NCBI GenBank assembly: GCA_002633005.1
Contig: NMRA01000089.1
Coordinates: forward strand, 669,895-731,894
DNA: 62,000 nucleotides
Origin: Phoronis australis
Lineage: Eukaryota; Phoronida; Phoronidae
Reading direction: 5' to 3'
The notes under the pieces are model-generated. The model made no database searches and was not told where the DNA came from. It saw nothing but the letters and a program-made list of their open reading frames with translations. The translations under genes and the position numbers were made by a program. This document shows, piece after piece, positions 25,301 to 36,564 of the stretch (position 1 is its first letter; each line of letters starts with the position of its first letter).

Positions 25301-26074
25301 TTACCTGTCACGCCATGATGTCATTTAATTAGCTGAACATAGTCTCGAGGAACTGTCTTTGTTCTTTGCTTCTATCCAGGGTCCTCATCTGCGTGAATAA
25401 GGAACGACTTGAGCTTAATTTTATAGCTAGTAAATGACGTAGGCACTTACGCTAAAAATTCCTAAACAACTCAAAAGATCATTAAACTCTTCAACTGAAA
25501 ATGTGCTGATGTTTCTGAAACAAAGGTCCTTACGAAAGGTTAACATTTTCATGATTGCTCCCAGCAATAGTTTCCCGGCTTTCATTACTTGGTGTTCAGT
25601 GTATGGGACGCTAATTTACATTGCCAATTGTCTTCCATCACGGGTTAATATTCGGCTGCATCCACAATAAATTTAGATCCCGTTAAAAACCGACCCGGAA
25701 TTTTTTCGAATTTTAAACTGCTGGGGTGCTTTTTCAATATTCAAAAAATATTTTTGAAAATTACCCGACGACCTTGGGGCTGCATAAAGAAACGCAAAAC
25801 CTCTCCATTGCCCATGACCAGCGAGGTCTTCTTTGATCACACGCACATTCCGACTTCTCTCAAGGCCCATTAACATGCACACGATTACCGCGCGTAAATA
25901 CTCGGAAACACGCTATTCTCTTACTTGCATGAGTGCGCTCGAAATAGCGCTCCTGTGAGGTAAATTTAGCTGGTATATTATTGCTAACGACTTCATTATT
26001 TCATACGCCGTGGCAAACATCAAACGAAGCAATTTTGGTAAGGGAAATGCTCATTTCGCGTAGGCGCATTTCAA
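22397..26074. other. FNTB 3' flank and intergenic region
   Basis: This holds the probable FNTB 3' untranslated region with AATAAA words at 23022 and 23115 and another near 23813. It also holds the dispersed repeat at 22680-22850 and, around 24510-24590, three short repeats of TTCCTCTTATTT type. No protein-coding exon was recognised. Confidence 0.45.
22680..22850 (+). repeat. Dispersed repeat in FNTB 3' flank
   Basis: Direct partner of the inverted copy at 19620-19797. It may be transcribed as part of the FNTB 3' untranslated region if polyadenylation occurs at 23022 or later. Confidence 0.45.
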
Positions 26075-26434
26075 TTGAGCCTTCTTTCCCGCTCATGGTT
26101 TGAAAAAAGGTGGACTGAAAATTCTATGATGCGCTTCTTGATCATTTGTGGAGCGAGTCCCAAGTCTTTAGAGCTTTCCAGGGCCATGAAGGATGGTGGC
26201 GTGGATGCAATTTATTGTAAGTCATTTTTCAGCGTTTTTAGCGCTGCCGGTGAACATTTGCCCTCGGGAGTGAATCCACGACGGGTTTACTTACAGCCGA
26301 TTTATTACGATTTCCTTACCAACTTAACTCAACTGGTGTTAGATTTGCATGCCGCAAGAGCAGTAGTTACCAAAGCCCTGATTACAGGAGTGACCGAGCT
26401 AAAAAAAAAAAATAAAAAACACTGGTTTCCATGA
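26075..26434 (+). other. 119-codon open frame of unknown nature
   Basis: This is the longest unbroken forward frame of the intergenic region. It ends in a lysine run from a poly-A-like tract (26400-26418). I recognise no domain and see no supporting splice sites or neighbours. The A-rich 3' end would fit a retrocopy or the tail of a non-LTR element as well as chance. I do not claim it as a gene. Confidence 0.2.
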
Positions 26435-26699
26435 GATTAACGGGAAATGAACACATGTGAATGCTCGCATTAACAGAATTAAAAGCGGATTTAAGTAAAC
26501 CACTAATACGCGGGTTTCTGCGGCAGTGAGGCATGTGAATGGGACTCAGTCAGTTATCCCTCGACCACTGGGTTGTACTGAATGATTATTTCTGGTTGTT
26601 TCTGTTTTTCCGTGTTTAAAAGTTTATGGATCAGTATCTTAGTACAGAACACCTTCAAATTTCCCCTTTGAAGCACAAAATATTGGCCCTCCAGAGAGT

Positions 26700-27060
26700 G
26701 ACGACCGTTTCCCGTTCAGTGACCGGCTTTACCAGACGTAGAGGTTGGTGAGCGTGTGATGAGTTAACATTCAGCTACTTTGTTAACTGCCAAGCACGTT
26801 CTTTTGTCTGGTATGACAACAGGCAGGCCAATTTATCTACCAGGCTTCTTACATACCACGCGTGAACACAGTCAAACCCAGAGCGAATATTAATGGTTGT
26901 TCGGAAAGAATAGATTGTAGTAGCCTAACTTCTGTTGTAGTTGGGCGATTTCGGGGATTCAAAAACTAAACATGATCACCATTTGACGAGGATGTCAGAA
27001 ATGCTATTGGTTTATGTTCAAGTATGTTATAACTTAACTTTTATTTTTAATAGCCTAGAT
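26700..27060 (+). repeat. Dispersed repeat, direct copy
   Basis: Forward partner of the inverted copy at 15174-15497 in FNTB intron 5. The match runs from about 26712 to 27060 with many substitutions and small indels. It abuts the palindromic element at 27107-27276. Confidence 0.6.
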
Positions 27061-27106
27061 ACGATCTTACCAGAGATTAATATCGAACAAAAGAGAACTG
27101 GCCCTG

Positions 27107-27276
27107 CTGAGTTGCATAAAGTTCCAAAAGTCATCCCCTGGATAGGGACTTTGATTGTTGCATGACGTCAGGTGCATTGTTCAACAATAGCAACGTGACG
27201 CGTGATAATGCGACACCATTGTTGCTATACGGGGTACAACTTTTATGCTCATTGTTTTATGCAACTGGGCCCAGTT
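27107..27276. repeat. Palindromic MITE-like element, GTTGCATAAA ends
   Basis: The element starts with GAGTTGCATAAAGTT and ends, inverted, with CAACTTTTATGC...ATGCAACTGGG. The core has the paired words GTTCAACAATAGCAACGTGA and CACCATTGTTGCTATACG. A second copy lies at 41949-42127. Palindromic structure, size and repetition fit a MITE. No transposase is present and the target site could not be fixed. Confidence 0.6.
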
Positions 27277-27896
27277 GCAGTTAGACACTGGTCTAAAACA
27301 GATGGCCTGATAAGGGCTACTAGAGCTACAGAGACTACGTACGTCCCTTGGCTCTGGCGGGAGTTTGTGTTGGCTAGCTCAAGCACAATTTGAGCTTCAA
27401 TATTTTGATTAATGTTTCTTTAGTCACGCACGATTGGTACTCGTTTAAGAACGCTATGGAGCTTCACAAATCTGTATTTTTTTGTTGTCTTTGACTTGCA
27501 AGTCTTAAGTTGCACGTTTTGGAACCAATTCACGTCTCCGCCAATAGATGGCAATTACTCTCAGTACTAAAGAGGGCGCATTTGTATTTAGGACAGACAG
27601 CCATGCTGTTCGAGTCGTAGGTGATCATCGTTAAATTTGGTTTAGTTTTGCTTGAACAACACTCGCCCTAAGAGTAGAACGTATAGGGTAATAGATATGA
27701 GTGACGATCGCGCTATGAACCTTTGTTGGAAATGAGGCTCCAACCACCAACTTTTTGGAAAGTTTGCAACGCGGCCCGACGACCACGTCCCGGCCACGGT
27801 AGATAATGTCATGAATATCGCATCGGCATCGTCTCTATCATGCTCTAGGTCTCCCAAGTAGAGACGATGAAGCTTCTATAGGCGCCTCATACGGCT

Positions 27897-28370
27897 GAAG
27901 CTTTTCGGCGAATTATGCCTCACACCGACTATCAAACTCACGTTGCAATAAATACCTTTTGCGCATTGAGGTACACCTAGGCTTACCTTAGCTTAGGAGG
28001 CCCTCGTTGTATTTAACTTCCTCCAACTTCACGAAATACTCCTGTTATCAAACTTTTTCTTCGAGCAGACCATTGTTCAGTTCCCAAGATCAGTAATTTG
28101 TCATTTTTAACACTGCGCCGGCAGGTGATATGACCTACGTATCCCCTACTACCTAGTGTGCGCAGTGTGAAAATAGTGAGTTACCGATTTTTGGAACTGA
28201 ACGAGGGACTGCTTGAAGAAAAAGTTTGACAACTGCAGTATTTGTTCCAGTTGGAAGGAATTAATTACATCGACGACCTCCTAAGGTGTCCCTCTATACA
28301 CAAAAGGTGTTTATAACAACGTGACTTTGATATTTTAGTCAGTGTGAGGCATAATTCGCCGAAAAGCTTC
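27897..28370. repeat. 474-bp foldback element with arms of over 200 bp
   Basis: The first and last 28 bases are near-perfect inverted repeats starting GAAGCTTTTCGGCGAATTA. Similarity between the arms continues inward (CAAACTCACGTTG against CAAAGTCACGTTG; ACACCTAGG against ACACCTTAGG) to a centre near 28130 bounded by CACTGCGC and GCGCAGTG. A transcript would fold into a long hairpin. No clear target-site duplication is seen. Confidence 0.75.
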
Positions 28371-29354
28371 CACCATCTGTGCTACAGACACAAGCACAGA
28401 TGATGGTCATTGTCTGAGGCCACGGTAGTCTCGCCACGGTCTTGGCTCTGGCCAAGGCCATGGCTCTTAAAATGGTATGATATCTGTAGCAGCGACTGAG
28501 CCTGGACAGCAGTGACATGGTGATTCACCAGGCTGACTTGGTTGTGGACCTCATTGACTTGGTGCCTTGACGTCATACTTGATCGTGTCAGTGCTCTAAG
28601 ATGGGCATCAACGGGGTTGGAGATTTTACCTTGTTACCAAACTTTCCGTTATGTTGCTTTCACCTTGCCAAAAATACATAAAAAAACGCTTACTTTCTTC
28701 TGCAATCTTTACTGGTTCTTTGCATATCCTCGATGAAGCTTTCTACAGGAATTAAAATGTCTTAGGTGAAGAATTCTAACAACACGTTTTTGATTGCCAT
28801 TAACTTTATCACTGCGCATGATAATCACAAATTATTTCAATTGATGTGACGCGAGTTAGGCAAGGACAAGCGCGAGACTGAGTGGAGTGTTTAACCTGGC
28901 GGCACACTCTTACAAAAAGTAGCATGAGAATATATCAGGTGAAATTCATAAGATTAATGTCCCTTGGACTTCTTTTTGTGAACCGGCATGATTTTGCGAA
29001 AGTTTCTCAAAATGGTACTTGACAGTAGGAGTCTTGATGATATGAGCAGCCACCTAGAGGGTCAATCAACAACATGGCCAGTAGGCCCAATAAGTTGAAA
29101 CTATTGACCTGGCCGACCACTAGATCGACACACTAGTACGTACCATATCAGTGTTGAGTTCTGTTTTCCATACGAGCCTTGCATCAGTTAAACATGGAGT
29201 TAATGCTTTTGACGGGTCATATTTCCATGGTAGTCTGTTTCTAATGCATGTTTTTTAGTCTTTAAACATGGAAGGCCTTCTTCTACCTGCGGTGACAACT
29301 TTTGTGATACAAATTATCAAATTAGCACCTCAATTTTTCTTTGTTTCCTTTCAG
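28371..29354. other. Upstream region of the dehydrogenase gene
   Basis: No coding signal. It ends in a pyrimidine-rich splice acceptor (TTTCCTTTCAG, ending 29354), so at least one non-coding 5' exon of the dehydrogenase should lie upstream, but its position could not be read. Confidence 0.45.
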
Positions 29355-29447
29355 GCGTGTTGAATACGGAACGTATACCATGTGACAATACGCAAGGCCT
29401 GAACTCAGGAACCTGAAAGTGCTACTCTCGTTGTTGATCTCTGCAGA

Positions 29448-32400
29448 ATGCTGTCATTCAACTGGGACACTGGTTACCCATATGGGAAAATAACTTTATA
29501 CGAAATAGTTGAATTTGTGAAAAAACACTATGTGATCGCAGGAACCTGCATTATTAGTGTAGGTAAGTGTTATGTAATAGCGAAACTGCATTTCTTCTGT
29601 ATTTTATGCTGTCAAAAATGAAAATGAACTAAGCTAGGCTCTTAAGCTCATTTTAATTGGTCTCCTGACATTCCTTAACATTGTTTTCTGTTACCAGCAA
29701 GAACATCAAAACCATCAGTGGCTCCAATAAACTTCAAAAGTGGTGCATGAGGATTGTGGGAATTGCTTTTGACTTGAATTGCTGCCTCATTCTGCAACAA
29801 TTCAGAATTGCATAACTTTGGTAATGAAATAAACCCCAAAGCACTTTTGGTTAAGATCTAGGACATATTCCATTGGAAAACCCTACAATCCGTGAAAAAT
29901 TTTTAATTGTGGTTCCAAAGCTATGCATATAGGCCTGTATTTGGACGTATTTTTGGCATGCATTTTGGAAGTGCACGTTTGTGCAAATTCCTGCTGTGGT
30001 TGAGACCTTAAGTTGAATATTTCACATTGAAGACACTACAGAGTATGTTTAAATAGCTCGGTGGTCTCAGCAGCATTAAAATTGGGTGTAGTGGGAATGA
30101 TGGAATCATGTCGACTTCAAGGTTCAAGTAAGTCTAAAAGGAAGTCTAGCATATCTTCTTTTTTGTCATTTTTTGTGAATAATTCGGTCACAGGTTATAA
30201 TGTCCATAAAAATGGTAAGATTCAGACTGAAGGGGCGTACTTGACAGTCTGACTGCGTGAACTCAACAGTCTACAGGTTGAGATTGCTAAAAGCACTGTT
30301 TAATCATTTATGACTGATACGATGATCAAAAATTGCGCAGGGGTCCTAAAAAAACTAGGATTTGGTTTAAATTTACTATGGGTGCTCAAATATCCTAGCG
30401 ATAATGCTTTACCTTTTGTTAAACAAACGTTAAAGCCAAATTTTAGTAGTCAAATTTCCCTTATGTGTAATGTGCCCTTATTTTTCATATATTTGTCAGG
30501 TGGTTACTTGCTACTACGCAAAGTCCGAGCTGGTGGGGTGTGCCGGTTCACTGCTCGTCTAGATGGGAAGACGGTGGTTATTACAGGCGCTAATAGAGGC
30601 TTGGGGAAAGCAGCAGCACTCAGTTTAGCTAGCAGAGGTAATAAAGTTTGTCTTGTTATCAATAATAAAGTCGTTATAAGGACCGAGTCCATTTTATATT
30701 TCTGTGCATATCAGATATTCACCTGATGGAATTGTAAATTTTTTTTTTCATTTGTAAATTACTACTCGTTTTAGTCTTGTTGCTATAGTTTTTATTGTTT
30801 CAGCCATCACCAAACAGCATTTGGTCAAATTTTGAGCGTTCTTAGCAATGTGATATGCGTTTGATCAAAAAAACGTGAAAGTCTGAAAATTCTGTAGATT
30901 GGTATGCCTACATGAAGCTTGGTTTCAGTTTTGTGCTAAACCAGGTGGTCGTATTCACCATTGTGCTCAAGATAGCTCTGTCTATTGTTGCTATTCTGAG
31001 TTGTGTGTCGTCACACTATGCTGTCTCTTGATGGGCTGTATTCCACTTATGACGTCACAAAGTTGAAATATGGAAATGGACATATTTCAATAAATTTAGT
31101 ATCTTGGTCATTGGAAGTGAGCTGGTTGTTGGCAACAAGAAAAAGGGTTCACTTCCAGCTAGTAACACAACATTACTGCCCCTTGACTGAAGTGACCCTA
31201 GTATATCATGATGGGTAATGGTCTGATATAACGTGCCCGCATTTTGAGAACCAGTTTTCTCCACTGAATAATGGGCGTCAAACTGGTTCTCAAAATACGG
31301 GCACATTATATCAGACTATTGCCTCATGATGCACTTGAGATACATATCAGTCGTCTTGACTATGAGTCCTCGTCATTTTGTGGGCTTATTTTGTGTGTTC
31401 TATGCATGACTTGAGACAGACAGCGTCTTGAAACTGGTTTCCTTCCAGTATCGGTGAAAGAAGTCTTACAAAATTAAAGAGAAGATTGAAACACTACTGA
31501 GGGTCTTGAAAATAAATTTTATTGGGGTTTTCTAATACTTGTCACTTTTGATTACTGGGCATCCTATTTACTTATTTTGATAATATTTGCAGGTGCCCGG
31601 GTGATCATGGGATGTCGTGATATCATGAAGGGAGAGAGGGCAGCAAAAGTAGTGCGGCAAACTACGAACAGTGGCAATGTATTCTGCCTCCAGTTGGACC
31701 TGGCGTCATTTGAGTCCATACGCAAGTTTACCGCACAGATCTATCAAAGACAGGAACAAGTCAATGTTTTGATTAATAATGCTGGTGAGTATCTTGTTGG
31801 ATACGTCTTGATATATTTAGGTGCATGCACTTAATATCTACGTCTTGATATATTTAGGTGCATGCACTTAATATCTACGTCTTGATATATTTAGGTGCAT
31901 GCACTTAATATCTACGTCTTGATATATTTAGGTGCATGCACTTAATATCTACGTCTTGATCTATTTAGGTGCATGCACTTAATATCTATATTTAAAGAAT
32001 GTAATATTCAAGAGAAATTTTTGGCTTAATAAGTGTTTCAGTTATGGGCACATTTGCCCAAGCATGGTGGCTATCAATTGATTATGCGAATGCCTTAAAG
32101 TGGGTTTAGTTTGTTTTTGTCTGCTCTCAAATATACTTAACCCTTATCCTGCGCTAGGCGAGGTCAGCCGACAAGCCAATTATCCTACTAAAATGCGTTG
32201 GGTGTACTCAATCGCCTATAATAAGCTACGGCTAGACTGCGCAAGGAGGGTGTACTCACCCCAGGACACTGGTGTTTTTCATTCAGAAATTGTGAAAGCC
32301 CCGTATGCTGTTTATATATGTGAGCATGCGCATTCCACAGTCCATAGTTTCCTGTACATTTTTCTGATTTACAACATATGGCTGTGGTGAGTTGTTGCTG

Positions 32401-35400
32401 AGATATTTGAAAGTTTACGCAAGTTTTATCTTGGCTGGTGCCAAACGTGGTAAGATGACTGTTGACCAGTTTCTTGAGGAAGTGTTCATGGACTCAGATA
32501 GTGAAAACAAGCTGGAATTGGCACTCAAAGTGACGGTGACAGTGACTGGGAAACTAATACAACAGTCACAAGTAATGCAGATTCTATCGATTCGGATCTC
32601 AGTGCGGCAATTTTGGAGGAGTTACCGATCCCTGAAGCTGAACTTGGACGGGCCTACGTCGATGCTTGGCTCACGCCCTTCGCGCATGATGGAACTCATT
32701 CAGAACTAGATATTTTTGTGACTTTTTCACAGAATAGCTTTGTGTCCCCACCCGTGTTTCAAGTTTTTGCATATCAAGGTGAACTTCAAAACAGACCGTC
32801 TTTAGCAAGCGACTGCACCACTCATAAATTTGTTATCGTGCAAAGTTGAGGTAGGCCCTATGTTATATACTGTACATTCTTGTTTGGAGATGTGATGTTA
32901 CAAACAATAAATCTGCTTTGTTAAACATGCAAATCCCATGAATTCCCTTTTAAAAATGCTTATTACGGTTTTTGAGTGTCAGCTATAATGTTCTCATGTG
33001 CGAAAACAGATAAAAACAAAGGGTGTCCAGTTTGAAAGTTAATAGAATTATTCACAGCAAGACGATGGTAAAGATATGTATATGGTGAAAAACTCCATTA
33101 AATTCTGAACAACTTTTGTGCAGACTACTTTTATGTGAAATTGACATTACCCCTTCAAATTTCCAATTTAAAAATGTTAGGTCATTAATCTGAGTGACCT
33201 TCATAACAGCCCAGTGCATAGCAGCAGTGGTGACCTACTTAGCTTAGCACACAGGGAAAGTTGTCTGAATAGAGGCTTAGCAGGATAAGGGTTAAAGCTA
33301 TATCGCGAGTTCTGCTTTGCCCGGTCAAAATGGTGTACATAAACCTGGTCAAATCCGTGTTCGCAATTCCGAAATTCAGCTCGCATACGCAGATGTGGTG
33401 TCATATAAACTTGACGGCCAAAAAAGAAATAAAAATCGCTATGGACAGGACTTCATTGTTGCTGCACCAATTCTGGGATAAAATATTGTTGGAGCATTTT
33501 TGGGCAATTCGACTTGGCTTGCTGGAGTTGGCAAGTCCAAACTTTCACACTTGCGACTAATGTGAGTTGGCCAAAATCTCGGCTCGCATTTTCAAAATTC
33601 CTAAATATTTGCTGTTCATTTCATGTCATTTGCAATCTGCTTTTTCAAGTTAAAGTCATGTATCGTCCTGTTTAGCTGGCTAAAAACAAATTAAATTGAA
33701 TTGCACCTTTCATTGTCATAAAATCACTCGCATAATATTCCTTTTGTGTTAACAAGAACTGCGACACCACCAGAGACTGAAGAAAACACTTGAAAGTGTA
33801 TTGGGGTTGGGCAACCCTAAAATTGTGGATTCAAAAATGGTGCAGCTAATTCAGTAACAATTCATGAGTGGATAAGTGGTAATATTTTAAATACCAAAGC
33901 ACTTTTTGGTTAAGAATTCAGCATTGACAGGTGAACAGGAGCAAAGTGCAGGTTTGAATAGTAGAAACACTTAACGTGTGAGTTTTGTTCCATAGGTGTG
34001 CTAACCTGCCCCAAGCTGAAGACTGATGATGGTTTTGAAATGCAATTTGGTGTCAACTACCTGGGACACTTTCTTCTTACTAATTTGTTGCTTGAGCAAC
34101 TGAAGGCGTCGGCACCCAGTCGTATCTTAAATGTCTCCTCTTCTGCTCACCGGGGTGAGTTGTTTTACACAATCATGTTTTAATTCAAATCTCATTGTGT
34201 CAATCATTAACTCCATCTAGTATTTGGTAATGGAACCTGGAGGCTTTTTCAGTCTGAACTCTAGGTGGCATGACAGCTACTTAGTAAGGCCCGACTCTGT
34301 TCCATGCTGTTTTGTTACTGGGGATGTCTTAGTGATATTTGCGAGCTTAAATTTCATTCCGCGAGACCGCATGTCATTATGCAAGACAACTAGGTAAGAA
34401 GTCAAACACATGTTCTGGTCAATGAGAAGGCACTGTCGGGTGTCAACAGTGATGACAGACATGAGAGGTGAAACAATAGCCAAGCTGAGTTTTTTGTTAC
34501 TAGATTTGCTTGACATAATGAAGACTGTTTTGTCTATGTTTCACATCCTGTAAGTCACAATCGTTGCTGGTGTTATTCAGGTGAAAAGCTCGACTTTGAC
34601 GACCTGAACCATGAGGAGAGTTACAACCCATTCACATCATATCAGAGGAGCAAACTGGCTGTGATCCTGTTTACTAGAGCACTGGCTGAGAAACTAGAAG
34701 GTGATTGTTTACCACTCCTGGTTTTGACAACTCATTTTTGATTAGCAGGCGGTAATAAAGCAAATATTACAGTGATCTCACTCACTTGATGGGAAAGGTG
34801 CCTAGTGTGCTTTATGAGAGGTTAATTTTTTGTTGAGGGGAAATTCCCCTTGTCACAACCGATTCCCCTTCCCAGTCACTTGCCATGATGTTTTGGAGTA
34901 GTGATTCTAATCTTTAAGGGATTTTTTAATCAAAAATTCCTGTTGTAACTTAATGACATGTTTGATGTGTGCTGACTGCTGAGTGTGGCTAATGCACTGA
35001 TTTCACAAAATATACGGATTAATTGTGAACCAAAGGGGTTGAATCTAGGAAAAATGTAATTAATTTTAACTGTGGAAGTCCCCACAAATTTTTAAACAAA
35101 TTTCAAGAGAATTATTATTTGACTTTGATACTTGCTGTGACAACTTCGTGGTAACTTGCGATTTTCCCAGGTGGCCAAACACAATCTGAAGTCACATTAG
35201 CCAGCTGCAGGTTGCCGAATCGAGCACTGAATGTATATTAGACTTTCAAAATGTTATTAATTGTATCTATTCTTTTAGGAACTGGCGTAACGGTCAACAC
35301 CATTGACCCAGGACTAGTGGAGACTCCGGGATTCTATACATTAAGCTCCACTGGGCCATGGTACAGGGGCTTGATTACTTGGGTGTTTGCAAAATTATTT

Positions 35401-36121
35401 TGTAAATCACCGAAAGAGGGTTGTCAGACATATACACATTGCGCCGTCTGCCCTCAACTGGAGAAAGTCAGTGGAAAGTATTTCAAGTAGGTGTTGAAAC
35501 AAAATATTTGAACAGTAAATATTACGATAAGATTCTAAGCAAACAATTGGGTTGCTGGTTGTTTTTTCTCAAGCTGTTTCACTTTCTTAACAGATTTAAG
35601 TGTTTGAATTATGGTTTCGCTGAGAAATATTTGTAAAACTAAATGTGATTTCATATATTAAGTGACGTGCTCTTACCCTAGGCTGCTGTTCTGAGTTAGT
35701 AAATACTTACTCGGTGCTTCATCCATGGCAGATAACCATCACCATTTAAAAACATGTTGTTCATCATGTTTACACCATATATTATGTTAATTGGATGCCA
35801 TCACTCTCAAGGGCCACACATCTTTAAATATATTTTAAAATACAGCTCGTAAAATCATGAAAGCGTATATCTTTCGGTCATTTCATTGAAAAAATCATAT
35901 GACATCTTATCCCATGGGTGCTTTTTCTCTGTTCCGTCCTTTGAGAGGACAGTGCACATTGAGTTGAATGTTCATTCCATTAAGCTTTTGTATTTTTTTC
36001 ATTTGAATGTAGGGACTGCAAGGAGTGTGAGCCTTCATTAGAATCTTGCAATATTGGAGACGAAGAGCGACTGTGGAACGTCAGTATGCGAATGGCTGGA
36101 CTGCAAGAAGTTAAGAAGTAG
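29448..36121 (+). CDS. Retinol dehydrogenase 13-like SDR (7 exons)
   Basis: This is a membrane-anchored classical short-chain dehydrogenase of the RDH11-14 group, which uses NADP(H) to interconvert retinal/retinol or similar lipophilic carbonyls. Coding exons: 29448-29562, 30500-30637, 31593-31784, 33996-34154, 34581-34700, 35279-35486, 36013-36121. Phases agree and sum to 1,041 nt, 346 residues. Visible features are a hydrophobic anchor at about residues 28-46, the cofactor motif TGANRGLG at 67-74, NNAG at 146-149, the catalytic serine in NVSSS at 194-198, YQRSK (YxxxK) at 222-226 and DPG at 251-253. Segments such as [15 protein letters not shown] and KASAPSRI are closest to RDH13. The start is the first ATG after an in-frame TGA at 29400. 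Exon 1 begins at an acceptor (29355), so an upstream leader exon exists. Intron 3 hosts a piggyBac-like element. RDH11, 12 and 14 are less likely alternatives. Confidence 0.93.
31216..31319. repeat. Short perfect-arm hairpin element (dehydrogenase intron 2)
   Basis: The arms 31216-31256 and 31279-31319 are inverted repeats with two or three mismatches (GTCTGATATAACGTGCCC against GTCTGATATAATGTGCCC), with a loop of about 22 bases. The whole unit is about 104 bp, a typical small MITE. A similar inner word, GCATTTTGAGAACTAGTT, occurs near 10970. Confidence 0.7.
31802..31986 (+). repeat. 37-bp tandem repeat x5 (dehydrogenase intron 3)
   Basis: Five head-to-tail copies of a 37-base unit start at 31802, 31839, 31876, 31913 and 31950, beginning 18 bases after the exon 3 donor. 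Copies are nearly identical; the last has one A-to-C change. Each contains the palindrome TGCATGCA. Confidence 0.93.
32141..33291 (+). mobile_element. Non-autonomous piggyBac-like element, 1,151 bp
   Basis: The element is bounded by TTAA on both sides (32137-32140 and 33292-33295), the duplicated target site of piggyBac elements. Its termini are perfect 12-bp inverted repeats, CCCTTATCCTGC at the left and GCAGGATAAGGG at the right, with the CCC start typical of the superfamily. The interior carries a remnant of an acidic transposase N-terminus and an AATAAA at about 32908, but no DDD catalytic domain. It is therefore an internal-deletion derivative that would need transposase from elsewhere. 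It lies in the sense orientation within intron 3 of the dehydrogenase. Confidence 0.85.
32455..32849 (+). pseudogene. piggyBac-like transposase N-terminal remnant
   Basis: A frame from the ATG at 32455 encodes [17 protein letters not shown] and then loses sense. A neighbouring frame continues with an acidic stretch (SDGDSDWET) and [19 protein letters not shown] before a stop at 32849. A short region rich in D and S at the N-terminus is usual for piggyBac transposases. One frameshift and the absence of the catalytic core make this a remnant. The family call rests mainly on the element's ends. Confidence 0.5.
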
Positions 36122-36164
36122 AGCAAGTAAAAGTTAACTGTATCGTAATTTAGGTTATGTAGGA

Positions 36165-36345
36165 CCTTTGAAAAATGTCCGAATATGGCCAAATTCAGAA
36201 CGTCATATCTCAGAAAGGAGTTATTGGATTTATGTGAAATTTTCAGATACCGTGCTTTATGCACTGTGCCCCGAAAGTCTATCGGGAATTGTTTTTAAAA
36301 TCCACTTTTGTATTGGGGGAATTAAAAAATTTGTACTTAATATAT
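36165..36345 (+). repeat. Dispersed repeat in dehydrogenase 3' flank
   Basis: Partner of 12783-12978 in FNTB intron 3. It begins 44 bases after the dehydrogenase stop codon and probably lies in its 3' untranslated region. Confidence 0.55.
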
Positions 36346-36558
36346 GGTTTTTGTGAAAAAATCAATTTGTAGAAAACAAAATGATAATTTGGAAAACTGT
36401 AACAGAGTTTTTGAGATGTTACCTTGAACATCTGAAACAAAATTTTGTCATGCTATTACCATTGTTTTTGTTATCGATGTAGCTTCCTGTTTTACTTCAT
36501 GGTTATAAATAGACATGGTCTGGTGACCCAGATAATGTCAGATTGATAGAAAGTCAAA

Positions 36559-36564
36559 AATAAA
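36559..36564 (+). terminator. Candidate polyadenylation signal of the dehydrogenase
   Basis: AATAAA lies about 440 bases after the stop codon, which would give a normal-length 3' untranslated region. Other A-rich words occur nearby, so the assignment is tentative. Confidence 0.35.

Noticed and set aside
30310-30726. 138-codon single-exon reading of the dehydrogenase region
   Set aside because: It runs through intron sequence on both sides of the true exon 30500-30637, whose splice sites and phases fit the family.
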